Assembly: GCF_041538045.1 (NCBI RefSeq)
Contig: NZ_JBGOSE010000010.1
Span: 1 to 64,000, forward strand
Direction: 5' to 3'
DNA: 64,000 nucleotides
Source of the DNA: Aliiglaciecola sp041538045
Lineage (GTDB): Bacteria > Pseudomonadota > Gammaproteobacteria > Enterobacterales > Alteromonadaceae
Below are positions 44,307 to 52,772 of the stretch, piece by piece. Made by a program: the position numbers and the translations under genes. Under the pieces are notes generated by a model. That model saw only the letters and a list, made by a program, of their open reading frames with translations. It ran no database searches and was not told the DNA's origin. Position 1 is the stretch's first letter; every line of letters begins with the position of its first letter.

Positions 44307-44603
44307 TTAGCTAGCTTTACAATAGACTTTGGCATCCCGAGGTGTGTAGATACCATAGGTGATAAAGCCAAGGAAACCATTTAGAAAAGAATATTGAGTT
44401 TCTACCTTAATAACATTTTCTGCACCGCCACAAACTTCGGCAGCGTTGGTTATTTTTTCTTGTCCAATTCCACTAATAAAAAAGTGGTCTGACTTTTTAT
44501 ATGTAGGAACCTCTCCCCCTTCACCATTGATAGTGAACGTTTGAGTAGCACATCCTGCCAAAAGTGTCGTCGTTAGAAACAGTCCCAAAACCTTTAAATG
44601 CAA
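44307..44603 (-). CDS. Bor/Iss-family outer-membrane lipoprotein
   Basis: The 98-residue product has a lipoprotein signal (LLAGC lipobox at about 14-18). The rest aligns closely by eye with phage lambda Bor: CATQTFTINGEGG, HFFISGIGQEK, AAEVCGGAENVIKVETQ, FLNGFLGFITYGIYTPRDAK, VYC. Two conserved cysteines remain in the mature part. Bor/Iss gives serum resistance in E. coli when expressed from prophage or plasmids; homologues occur on chromosomes of marine bacteria with unknown function. No other phage gene is nearby. Confidence 0.88.
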   Translation of the reverse strand: MHLKVLGLFLTTTLLAGCATQTFTINGEGGEVPTYKKSDHFFISGIGQEKITNAAEVCGGAENVIKVETQYSFLNGFLGFITYGIYTPRDAKVYCKAS

Positions 44604-44822
44604 ATTCCATCCTTTAGTATATTAATTAAAAATCCGTCGTGAGAAAAACATCACAACGGGTAAATATAATACCCTTACAAAACAATTCTGCAACAAAATA
44701 ATGATGATCATTGATGTACTTAGTGCTTAGTACTCGCTGTCCGTATGATTTTGCTAGGTTTTAACAAGCCGTAGATAGTATCAACGGCACTGCCCCTGCA
44801 GTTTCGTCCCTGCCGCTTATTA

Positions 44823-46133
44823 TCAACTCATAACACTAATTTCAGCCAAGGCTGTTTCAATTTCCTGCTCATTATTAATTAATGAAGGAGCAAATCGAGC
44901 GTAACTCGTTCTATAAGGAGTACTACTCATAATTATGCCTTTATCGTGCATTCTTTTTACCACACTTTCAGGATCGACTCCTTGTACGTCAAAACAGACT
45001 AACCCCGATGAAAGTTCGCTACTATCGGGAGTATATAAGGTCACATTAGGCATTTTGGCTAGGCCATGTTTGGTTTGCTGATTCAATTGATGGATGCGGT
45101 TTTGAACATTTTTTTTGCCTAACTGAAGATGTAACTTAAAAGCTTCAGGAAGCGCCCAACGATGCTCAAAAGAATGGAAACCGCCCGGTGACATATGTTC
45201 ACCTACCGGAACTTGTTCTTGCTGCATTAATCCCATCCAAACGGTGTATGAATCACTAAAACTTGGAATGACAGCTTCACTTTGTTCCCACGCTTTGTCG
45301 TTTCCCCAAATGACGCCGGTTCCTCTTGGACCAAAAATCCATTTATGAGTACCTGCAATGAAAAAATCACAGCCCAGTTCACTCACATCCTGATTTTCAA
45401 TCCCAAATCCATGCACCCCGTCAACACAAAACAAGATTTGTTGAGTAGACTTACGGGTTTTATTAATTCGCTTAATTGCGTCTGCCATTGCTCGTATTGG
45501 GAGTTTAACCCCAGTTGACGAATGTACCCATGTGGCGGCAAAAACTCGCGTATCGCGGTTTATTCCTTCTTCTAAACGAGCGACGACTTCCTTGATACTC
45601 ACTTTCGCGGGGTCATCATAAAGCGAAATACGCTGGATTTTCACTCCGCTTCGGTTCGCCCGATGAGCCAATGACATATCCGTAGAGTAATGATCATGAA
45701 CTGTTTGCAGAATTTCATCACCAGCTTGCAACTTTAATCCGCTATAAACCATGGCTAGCCCCATAGTTGTGCTGTCGGTTAAAGCAATATTCTCACTTTT
45801 ACCTCCCATATATTGGGCGGCACTTTTTGAAATTTCACTATCAATGGTTAAATAGTTATCATGCCAATAATCTGAAGGGTTCTCATCAAATGCACGCCGA
45901 TGTTTTTCGATGGCATCCGCTACGGGTTTTGGATGAGATGCCAACAAAAAAGTCGATAACTGTATATAATCGTGTGTCAGTGGAAACAATTTTCGTAATG
46001 CTTTCCAATCACCAGCACGAACGGTTGTCCCCTCCATACTCTTGTCTGCAGATTGTGCTATTACTGAACCGGGGGCTAATAAACTTGCTCCGATCCCAAA
46101 ACCTAAACTATTCAAAAATTCCCGTCGCTGCAT
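44823..46133 (-). CDS. Tat-exported class V aminotransferase-fold PLP enzyme
   Basis: The 436-residue product begins RREFLNSLGFGIGASLLAPG, a twin-arginine signal, so the folded PLP enzyme is probably exported to the periplasm. The remaining protein has the class V aminotransferase/isopenicillin-N-epimerase-like fold: ALTDSTTMGLAMVYSGL, VDGVHGFG, and the Schiff-base lysine in FIAGTHKWIFGPRGTG. The C-terminal substrate domain contains PYRTSYARFAPSL. Activity could be desulfurase, epimerase or transaminase; the sequence does not decide. AAGGA precedes the ATG. Confidence 0.87.
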   Translation of the reverse strand: MQRREFLNSLGFGIGASLLAPGSVIAQSADKSMEGTTVRAGDWKALRKLFPLTHDYIQLSTFLLASHPKPVADAIEKHRRAFDENPSDYWHDNYLTIDSEISKSAAQYMGGKSENIALTDSTTMGLAMVYSGLKLQAGDEILQTVHDHYSTDMSLAHRANRSGVKIQRISLYDDPAKVSIKEVVARLEEGINRDTRVFAATWVHSSTGVKLPIRAMADAIKRINKTRKSTQQILFCVDGVHGFGIENQDVSELGCDFFIAGTHKWIFGPRGTGVIWGNDKAWEQSEAVIPSFSDSYTVWMGLMQQEQVPVGEHMSPGGFHSFEHRWALPEAFKLHLQLGKKNVQNRIHQLNQQTKHGLAKMPNVTLYTPDSSELSSGLVCFDVQGVDPESVVKRMHDKGIIMSSTPYRTSYARFAPSLINNEQEIETALAEISVMS

Positions 46134-46507
46134 CTCTCTGTCCTTTTATTTAAATAATATTTTCGACCATGAGTTTAGATAAACGAAAGCAACAAGTTGG
46201 GTTAACTGCAATGACAACTAATATCGTTGATAAACCATTTATTAGGGTCATTAAGTATAGACCATTTTCAAAATCGTGGTTTTAATGGAGAGCAAAGTGA
46301 AAAAAGGGAAGATGAAGCTATCTATTAAGCTAATGGTTTTATCAATCTATCGACTAAAGTTAAGAAGGATGTTGAAGTTGCGAAGGTACATCCCTTTTTA
46401 AATAAAAAAGTGTTAGCGTCATCAAAATATTTGCTTGTAATTTAGTGCGAAATTGGCTGGCAAGGAATTAATCAACAATTTTAAGACACACTACCGAATG
46501 GCATTTA
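46134..46507. other. intergenic region with weak coding-like remnants
   Basis: About 370 bp without a convincing gene. On the plus strand one frame reads ANGFINLSTKVKKDVEV, AKVHPFLNKKVLASS before a stop near 46445, interrupted upstream by TAA. It could be a decayed gene end. A 38-codon basic ORF (MESKVKKGKMKLSIK...) overlaps it in another frame and I do not call it. Confidence 0.3.
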
Positions 46508-47062
46508 TCAAGGCTTTTGCTCATCGGCAAGCATTGCCATGTATTTTACAAATCGCCTCTGTCTCGTTTCGGCTTTTTTTGCACTAATTAAACCATAAGC
46601 AATGACAAATCGACTGGATTTGTTGAGGGTCTCAAAAAATTGTTTTGCTTTAGGATGATTTTTCAGTTCAACAAGAAAATCATTAGGCACTTCCATATCA
46701 CTTACTGCATAAGCATTTTCCCAACGACCATCAGATTTAGCAGCACGAACATGAATGAGCCCAGGCTCCTTCATCCGCCCTTCCCTCAGCAAGTTTTCAA
46801 CATGTTTAGTGTTTCTTTTAGACCAGTTACTTCTCGCTGTTCTAGGCGTGATCCTTTGAAGGTAAGCTTGCTCATCAATTGACTTTTTTACCCCATCTAT
46901 CCATCCCACACACAATACTTCCATCACCACATCGTCCCAAGAAACGCTCTGAATACCTGAGTTTTTCTTGAATATTTTAATCCACAACTCGTTTTCAGTT
47001 GCGTAATTTAAACTGAGCCAATCTCGCAGCGCTTTCGGTGTATCAAATGTCATTGTTTTCAT
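46508..47062 (-). CDS. YdeI/OmpD-associated family protein
   Basis: The product begins MKTMTFDTPKALRDWL and contains ELWIKIFKKNSGI and VMEVLCVGWIDGVKKSID, with ITPRTARSNWSKRNTKHVE and PNDFLVELKNHPKAKQFFE further on. This is the layout of the YdeI (bacteriocin-protection / OmpD-associated) family. Start 47062 gives 184 residues and the family N-terminus; the longer frame to 47128 adds a hydrophobic stretch not seen in relatives. The biochemical function is unknown. It stands alone between spacer and a small lipoprotein gene. Confidence 0.85.
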   Translation of the reverse strand: MKTMTFDTPKALRDWLSLNYATENELWIKIFKKNSGIQSVSWDDVVMEVLCVGWIDGVKKSIDEQAYLQRITPRTARSNWSKRNTKHVENLLREGRMKEPGLIHVRAAKSDGRWENAYAVSDMEVPNDFLVELKNHPKAKQFFETLNKSSRFVIAYGLISAKKAETRQRRFVKYMAMLADEQKP

Positions 47063-47243
47063 TGATTGAACTTCACGTATTTTCCTTAGTACCTGTAATA
47101 ACAATGGAACGACAATCACCAATGGCATAAGGGCCTTTAGTAAATTTTAACGATGCAAAGTGATACTTTAAATCACAATACTCATAAATCGACTCTAGTT
47201 GTGAATTTGTAGTATCAAATCTAGCAACAATTAAGTTTTCACT

Positions 47244-47477
47244 TTAATGAAGAATTAAAATTGAGTCGAGTGAAATAGAAGTTAAAAAGTCTTCTTGTGG
47301 TATCCCAACTTTAGGTTTAGGTGCGTTAATAAAAGTAGCCACTAAAATATCCCTAAAGGTTAACGGATTATTATTATCAGCTGTTATTACCTCTTTTACT
47401 TCTGCTTTATCCAGAGCAGAACATGCACCGAGTAAAACCACCAATGCAGCCACTAGACAAACTCTTACTATCTTCAC
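47244..47477 (-). CDS. small predicted lipoprotein
   Basis: The 77-residue product begins with a basic residue and a hydrophobic stretch ending in the lipobox LLGAC (cysteine near 19). It is followed by SALDKAEVKEVITADNNN and a C-terminal LTSISLDSILIL. The start is GTG at 47477, with GGAGG just upstream. No family was recognised. The mature part is only about 58 residues. Confidence 0.65.
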   Translation of the reverse strand: MKIVRVCLVAALVVLLGACSALDKAEVKEVITADNNNPLTFRDILVATFINAPKPKVGIPQEDFLTSISLDSILILH

Positions 47478-47567
47478 TCACCCTCCTTTAATAATTAATC
47501 GTATTACTGTTTAAATTTATCAATATTGTTATTTCAACCAACTAAAAATCAGTTAGGTGATACATTA

Positions 47568-47969
47568 TCATTCTGGCAGTTCATCAAATTTTGACACTTT
47601 ATTTAGCTCTTTATGCCAACTTGCTTCACTTCTCAAAAAGATTTGTGCAGTGGGGAGTATTGAAATCTTGCTGTCCAAACTTCCAGCCGGAACAACAAGC
47701 ATACCGTCGCTCTGCGCACTGGGTAATGCCGAGCCGCATATTTTACAAAAGCTTTTGTTGTGACGCGTGCCAGGAAGAGTAAAAGAAGACACAGCGTCTG
47801 CACCAGAGCGCCAAATTAATTTAGCTAAATGTGAGAATAAATTTGCAGCATGGGCGGAACCTGTATCTTTTTGACAGTGCTTACAATGACAAACATAAAA
47901 ACTGTCAAAGTCCCCTTGCACTTCAAATTTTACAGTTCCACACAAACAAGAACCGAAATGATCACTCAT
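47568..47969 (-). CDS. GFA (CENP-V-like) domain protein
   Basis: The 133-residue product has the zinc motifs of the glutathione-dependent formaldehyde-activating (Gfa)/CENP-V family: GSCLCGTV near the N-terminus, YVCHCKHCQKDTGS (about 30-43) and KSFCKICGSAL. Most members are not tested biochemically, so a link to formaldehyde is not certain. The start codon follows AGGAGGG. The gene is flanked by a lipoprotein gene and a decayed acetyltransferase. Confidence 0.9.
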   Translation of the reverse strand: MSDHFGSCLCGTVKFEVQGDFDSFYVCHCKHCQKDTGSAHAANLFSHLAKLIWRSGADAVSSFTLPGTRHNKSFCKICGSALPSAQSDGMLVVPAGSLDSKISILPTAQIFLRSEASWHKELNKVSKFDELPE

Positions 47970-48075
47970 AAGCCCTCCTAAATATTAACTCTTACAGCAC
48001 CAAAATGAATCGCGTGTTTTAACACTAAAAGTTAGTAAACATGCTTCAAAGAGCAATTCCACGAATGCTCATTTC

Positions 48076-48290
48076 TCATATACAACGTTCAACTGACATT
48101 GCTAATTTTTCAATACCATGTGACGGAGTCCATCGTTTAAACTCCACAAAACCATGCTTTTTGTATAAATTAATTGCAGGGGTATTGGCAACAGCTGTTT
48201 CCACAATGGCTTCTGAAAAACGAAATTTCTGTAGCACATAGATTAACAATTTATCAGCAATGCCTTATCGGCAACAAACTATTGTCGCCT
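48076..48290 (-). pseudogene. GNAT acetyltransferase remnant (C-terminal part)
   Basis: The minus strand reads GIADKLLIYVLQKFRFSEAI, VETAVANTPAINLYKKHGF, VEFKRWTPSHGIEKLAMSVE, stop at 48076-48078. These are motif A/B of the GNAT fold, including the typical N-x-x-A-x-x-L-Y-x-K-x-G-F. A stop codon sits immediately before GIADKL, in place of the Q/R-x-x-G-x-G/A acetyl-CoA loop, and no N-terminal half can be found upstream. The gene is truncated and inactive. Confidence 0.8.
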
Positions 48291-48456
48291 TTATTTGATA
48301 AATGACACAAGTAATCGAGCTTGACTGAAGCACGGCTTCTTTTGTTTACTTTTATTAGCTGTTGAACAAAAGTCAATTGGGCCTCATGAATGAGGCTCGA
48401 AAAACGCTATGGATGGCGGTGAGCGCAGCGTATTGAAAGCAAGCGAATCCCTCCAC

Positions 48457-49689
48457 TCACCTACGTTTTCTGCCCATTTTAATCCCAAGGGCTTTATTTC
48501 TAGCCTGTTTTCTTTGTTTACCTGTATTGCTTCTTTTTTCTGCTTGATTTTGTTTAGACAAATCAGGTTCATACCCGGGCAACCATTGTGATATCAATGC
48601 TGCACCTAGTACTTTTTCAACTGCATCAAGTAAATATTTTTCATTAGGGCTCATCAAAGAGACCGCCAATCCGGTATTACCAGCTCGGCCCGTGCGTCCA
48701 ATACGGTGAATATAATCTTCAGCTACAAAAGGTAATTCGTAATTGATTACATATTGCAAATCAATAATATCAATGCCTCGTGCTGCTACATCAGTGGCGA
48801 CAAGTGCTCTGACTTTACCTTGCTTAAATTCCGCTAATGCCCTTTCTCTAGCGCCTTGTGATTTATCACCGTGAATAGATTCAGTTTTAATGCCGTCTTT
48901 ACACATTTCTTTAGCTAAGGCATCTGCGGTTTGCTTGGTGCGCGTGAAAATAAGCACTTGTTGCCAGTTTTTTGAACCTATTAGAAAAGACGTGAGTTCT
49001 CGTTTACGATCTTTATCTACCGTGTAAAACAACTGTTCAATTTGTGTGGCTGCGGCATTGCGCTCATTGACTTCAATTAGCACAGGATTTATGAGTAAAG
49101 TTTTACTCATACGAAAAATGGCATCGTCGAAAGTGGCCGAAAATAGTAACGTTTGTCGTTGCTCAGGCAAGCGCTTCAAAATACGATTGATTTCGTCTTT
49201 AAAGCCCATGTCTAACATACGATCGGCTTCATCGAAAACGATGACCTGGAGCTGGCTTACATCAACACTGCCTTTAGCAATATGATCTAGCAATCGCCCC
49301 AGCGTAGCGACTAAAACATCAACACCTTGCTCAATAGCGGCAATTTGCGGGTTAATACTAACCCCACCGTAGGCAACTGCCACATTCAACTGAGTATTTT
49401 CAGCATAAGCAACAAAGCTGTTAAACACTTGCTGCGCCAACTCACGTGTTGGTGTTAATACTAACGCGCGGATCGGCCTCAAGCTTTGAGTGTGTTTCAG
49501 TAGAAGTTGCAAAATTGGTAAAGCAAACGCTGCAGTTTTACCGGTGCCTGTTTGCGCACCGGCCATTACATCTTTACCCTCCAGAATTTCTGGAATTGCT
49601 TGCGCTTGAACCGGTGTAGGACGCTCATAACCTAAAGCTTCAACAGCATCAGTCAGAGATTTATCTAAAAATAGTGAAGAAAAACGCAT
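48457..49689 (-). CDS. rhlE: DEAD-box ATP-dependent RNA helicase, RhlE type
   Basis: The 410-residue product has all DEAD-box motifs in order: Q motif PTPVQAQAIP, I AQTGTGKT, Ia PTRELAQQ, II FDEADRMLDMGF, III FSATF, then domain 2 with VLIFTRTKQTADALAKE, VATDVAARGID and HRIGRTGRAG. The basic C-terminal tail (KQRKQARNKALGIKMGRKRR) resembles RhlE-type proteins involved in ribosome assembly and RNA turnover. MRFSSLFLDKSL at 49689 matches the family start. A TTG three codons earlier is possible. Confidence 0.93.
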   Translation of the reverse strand: MRFSSLFLDKSLTDAVEALGYERPTPVQAQAIPEILEGKDVMAGAQTGTGKTAAFALPILQLLLKHTQSLRPIRALVLTPTRELAQQVFNSFVAYAENTQLNVAVAYGGVSINPQIAAIEQGVDVLVATLGRLLDHIAKGSVDVSQLQVIVFDEADRMLDMGFKDEINRILKRLPEQRQTLLFSATFDDAIFRMSKTLLINPVLIEVNERNAAATQIEQLFYTVDKDRKRELTSFLIGSKNWQQVLIFTRTKQTADALAKEMCKDGIKTESIHGDKSQGARERALAEFKQGKVRALVATDVAARGIDIIDLQYVINYELPFVAEDYIHRIGRTGRAGNTGLAVSLMSPNEKYLLDAVEKVLGAALISQWLPGYEPDLSKQNQAEKRSNTGKQRKQARNKALGIKMGRKRR

Positions 49690-50059
49690 TAATAACAATC
49701 GGTGTTTGATGAATTATTCTCTTTATACCATCTCTGACTTGTATCCCAAACACTTAAGCCATTTATTCAATCAGTTATAACAATTTTACCGTTCGCTTAG
49801 TGCTATTTTTATAAAATACTTCTTAAATTATCCGACACGTTTTTAATTCAGCCAACCTAAAAAGGTTCCCTCGGCTAATGAGCTTGAATTTAATAAGGAA
49901 AATGGCAATTTGTAGTTAGCCAGCGCAAATGGAATGCATCACCTCAATGCAGAAGTAGGAAAATTGAAGATATTAAGCTTTCATCTGACACAGGTGAAAG
50001 CTATCAACGTATATCAGCTTTACTATTTCTATATAGTAAAATTTAGAGGAGGCAATAGT
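49690..50059. other. intergenic region with two hairpins downstream of trkH
   Basis: AGCTTTCATCTG/CAGGTGAAAGCT (49976-50002; 12-bp stem with one wobble, 3-nt loop) and TTTACTAT/ATAGTAAA (about 50022-50043) lie just past the 3' end of the minus-strand potassium transporter gene. Neither is followed by a good T-tract on that strand. They may protect the mRNA end or act as weak terminators. The rest is AT-rich with no coding potential seen; it should hold the rhlE promoter. Confidence 0.45.
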
Positions 50060-51391
50060 TTAGACTACAAGGTCGTCGTCGTCTTCTTCTTCCCGACTTT
50101 CATCATGCATCGCCATTGCAATACCAAAGGTGAGAATGCCAACCCTTCCCATCAACATAAGTAAAATAATGATCAATTTACCGAGAACGGTTAAATCTCC
50201 GGTAAGTCCCATGCTTAACCCAACTGTGCCTAGGGCAGATATAGCTTCAAACAGAATCATTTCAAATGTTGCACTTTCCAAAGCCAACAAAAGTATCATC
50301 GCACCTGTGAGCACTACCATGTAAAACGCAAAACTTGCGGTTGCAATTTGCAAGCGTTCGGATGACAGCTCGCGCTTATGAACACGGATAGTCTCTCGTC
50401 GCTTTAGCGTACTTTTGATCAGCCCCAATAATGCTGCCAAAGTGGTCGATTTTAACCCCCCTCCCGTGCCAGAAGGCGATGCTCCAAAAATCATAAAGAC
50501 ATACATGAGCATGATGATAGAGGCAGAAAGACCACCAATATCAATGGTATTAAAACCAACGGTGGTACTGGCTGTCATAACTTGAAAAAAAGAGGCCATT
50601 AGGCGCTGCCAAGGTGGCATCAGCTGAATAGAAGGCTCAATAATAAAAAATAATATGGTGCCTACCAAGGCGAACCATATCGTCACTTCTAAAATAATTT
50701 TTGTGGTGAAATGCAAAAACTGCTGCTTACCCGTTAAGCGCTGCCATACATCAGTGGCTACGATAAAACCAATAGCACCAGTATATGCCAAAGCTGCAAT
50801 CACAAAATTAAGCATTGGATTATCACTAAACTCCATTAAGCTATTACTATTTAGGCTGAAACCTGCTGTACAAAAAGCAGATACGCTATGAAAAATGGCA
50901 CTCCAAATAGCGTCATTAACGCCATGACTAAGAAAAATCAAATAAAGCCCGAGTGCACCAATAGCTTCGCAAACAAGAGTAAATATCACTACCATTTTGA
51001 TAAATCGACCGATTTCAAAATCACTAGGCAACGCGAAAGCACTTTTGGTTAATCTTGTGCGAAAAGATGACATTTTGTGACGTGTAGAAAGAATAACAAA
51101 TGAACCAAACGTCATGTATCCAATGCCACCAACCTGAATAAGCAGCAAAATAACCAGCTCCCCAAAAAAACTGTAACTTAAGCCAGGATCTATTGTGGCA
51201 AGTCCTGTAGTGGATACTGCCGAAGTAGCAGTAAACAAATTATCTATGTTACTTATAGGTACATTTTGGCTAATGGGAAAGCTTAAAAAGATCCAGCCCA
51301 AAACAACGTAACTTGCGTAGCCAAGTAATAGAATTTTGGCAGGATTTATAGTTTCTAAAACACGCAAAGACGACACTAATGTTAACTCCAT
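50060..51391 (-). CDS. TrkH/KtrB-family potassium uptake channel subunit
   Basis: The 443-residue membrane protein has the fourfold M-P-M repeats of the Trk/Ktr/HKT family. A filter glycine is seen in each P-loop: AVSTTGLATID, AFCTAGFSLN, ASTTVGFNTID and ALGTVGLSMG. The length and short N-terminus fit KtrB better than the longer TrkH. These channels need a cytoplasmic RCK partner (KtrA/TrkA), which is absent here. The acidic C-terminus (SREEEDDDDLVV) is notable. It probably imports potassium, possibly with sodium. Confidence 0.9.
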   Translation of the reverse strand: MELTLVSSLRVLETINPAKILLLGYASYVVLGWIFLSFPISQNVPISNIDNLFTATSAVSTTGLATIDPGLSYSFFGELVILLLIQVGGIGYMTFGSFVILSTRHKMSSFRTRLTKSAFALPSDFEIGRFIKMVVIFTLVCEAIGALGLYLIFLSHGVNDAIWSAIFHSVSAFCTAGFSLNSNSLMEFSDNPMLNFVIAALAYTGAIGFIVATDVWQRLTGKQQFLHFTTKIILEVTIWFALVGTILFFIIEPSIQLMPPWQRLMASFFQVMTASTTVGFNTIDIGGLSASIIMLMYVFMIFGASPSGTGGGLKSTTLAALLGLIKSTLKRRETIRVHKRELSSERLQIATASFAFYMVVLTGAMILLLALESATFEMILFEAISALGTVGLSMGLTGDLTVLGKLIIILLMLMGRVGILTFGIAMAMHDESREEEDDDDLVV

Positions 51392-52344
51392 TCTAATGGT
51401 TGTATATGATCACTGTTTATCAGGGATCACGTTTTCATTTACATTGAAAAAAACTTGCTGCTAATAAACCATAACGCTAAGTTCACATGCAAATATTGCT
51501 ACGCTCGTTTTGTGTAAAATGCAGCCAAGCGATATACACAAAACGAGCTTAGCTATTTTTTCCCCACAACTTTGATTTAAATTTTTGTGAGATTTATTGA
51601 ATCCACTGATTTTCAAAACCCATTGCTTCTATGGTATCAAACCATAGATCTCTCTTGACTACCTTGTACAGCTAACTTTCAAAACAACGCAACCAGTGAG
51701 TGCTTTTCCGATGCATTTGTTTGTTTTGAGGTGACACCATGCCCCCCAAAAGGTTAATACATGTAATAACACCCTATTGGGTTTTTAAAAACAACCAGAA
51801 TATTAATTTCGGTGATTCTAAAAAATAATATCCCCCCTTGTTTAACAAAATATGGCCGTAAGCTGTTCCACACAATTTAAACAACAACAAAAGTCAGTAA
51901 AGTTAAAGTGTTTACGGAACGATTACGCTAAAAAAGGAAAAATATTAACCAACCACGTTAAAAAATGAATGAAATACGATGTTTAAAAATCTAAAACTAG
52001 CCAGCTTAAAAGTATTTTAGAATGCCACCACTCTTATCCCCTTTAACCTTATAACTTTTCGATAACGGGCGCTGACGTGCAGATCATAATGTGGCTGTTA
52101 ATGCACCTTAAAAAATCCAATTATCTTATCGCTCTCATAAAACTACCCCCTTTTATTCTAACGCTCCTTCGCAATTCCTTCATAAACTAAGCAAGTTTGG
52201 AATCTCTCGCTCTTATACTTTAGGCTAAATTAGCACTATTTTTGTTTATTTTACCGTCAACTTAGCTATCCTATTCGTGGTAGAGCAATAATTTAACCCG
52301 TTTGCAACCTAGGCAATGCAAACTTAATCAAGAGGATAATGATT
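51392..52344. other. long intergenic region with a strong hairpin
   Basis: About 950 bp with no convincing gene. The hairpin at 51498-51561 is listed separately. A weaker CCC/GGG hairpin followed by five T residues is near 51771-51787. Both strands are broken by stops throughout. AGAGGA before the ATG at 52345 is the only clear ribosome site. Confidence 0.5.
51498..51561 (+). terminator. orphan terminator-like hairpin (candidate small RNA end)
   Basis: GCTCGTTTTGTGTA (51503-51516) is perfectly mirrored by TACACAAAACGAGC (51535-51548), with a GCT/AGC outer pair and T residues at 51555-51561. It has the form of a plus-strand intrinsic terminator but no plus-strand gene precedes it. TTTACA (51438-51443) and TAATAA (51462-51467), 18 bp apart, could be a promoter, giving an RNA of about 85-90 nt. 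Confidence 0.45.
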
Positions 52345-52743
52345 ATGAAAACGCCCTATGGTTCCTATAATTTGACTATCGATGGTAATATTGCACACAT
52401 GCGTTTTGTAGGCATGTTTAACGCTGCGACTACAAAGCTTTTGCTTAAAGAAGTTAAAATTCAGATTGAACAGTTTGGCGACAAACCTTTTTTAATTCTA
52501 GGTGACTTGCTTGAGTTAGAAGGAGCAACACCAGAAGCATATTCTATAATCAATGACCTTAACGTTTGGATTAATAAGCGCAACATGATAGCTAAAGCAT
52601 TACTTATAGAAAATAAAATCATCGCTCAAATCGCTAGGCACAGAATTGAATCTTTAAAGTTCCAAAATATCCGCTACTTTACCAACAACGATGAAGCCTT
52701 AGCGTGGTTTGAACAACTACAGAAGCAACAAGTAGCCAGTTAA
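52345..52743 (+). CDS. STAS/SpoIIAA-like small cytoplasmic protein
   Basis: The 132-residue product begins MKTPYGSYNLTIDGNIAHMR and contains FNAATTKLLLKEVKIQIEQF, PFLILGDLLELEGATPEAYS and RYFTNNDEALAWFEQL at the end. The pattern of alternating strands and helices with a C-terminal DEALAWL-like motif is common in SpoIIAA-like STAS proteins of marine bacteria. The function is unknown. AGAGGA is 8 nt from the ATG at 52345 and only 2 nt from the earlier ATG at 52339, so the later start is preferred. Confidence 0.7.
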   Translation: MKTPYGSYNLTIDGNIAHMRFVGMFNAATTKLLLKEVKIQIEQFGDKPFLILGDLLELEGATPEAYSIINDLNVWINKRNMIAKALLIENKIIAQIARHRIESLKFQNIRYFTNNDEALAWFEQLQKQQVAS

Positions 52744-52772
52744 ACAACATTTGATCAAAGCTGCTTTAGCTT

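Noticed and set aside
46289..46405. 38-codon basic ORF on the plus strand (MESKVKKGKMKLSIK...)
   Set aside because: Very short, low-complexity, overlapping another remnant-like frame, with a poorly spaced ribosome site; no family resemblance.
44307..47969. Prophage remnant suggested by the Bor-like gene
   Set aside because: No integrase, capsid, tail or lysis gene is nearby; neighbours are metabolic or hypothetical chromosomal genes.
51460..51561. Integron attC-like site
   Set aside because: There is a hairpin with CGCTAAG/CTTAGC flanks, but the terminal RYYYAAC/GTTRRRY boxes do not pair up and no integrase or cassettes are present.
52000..52338. Possible decayed gene on the minus strand before the STAS-like gene
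   Set aside because: Short open stretches exist but are broken by stops in all frames and no protein family could be recognised.
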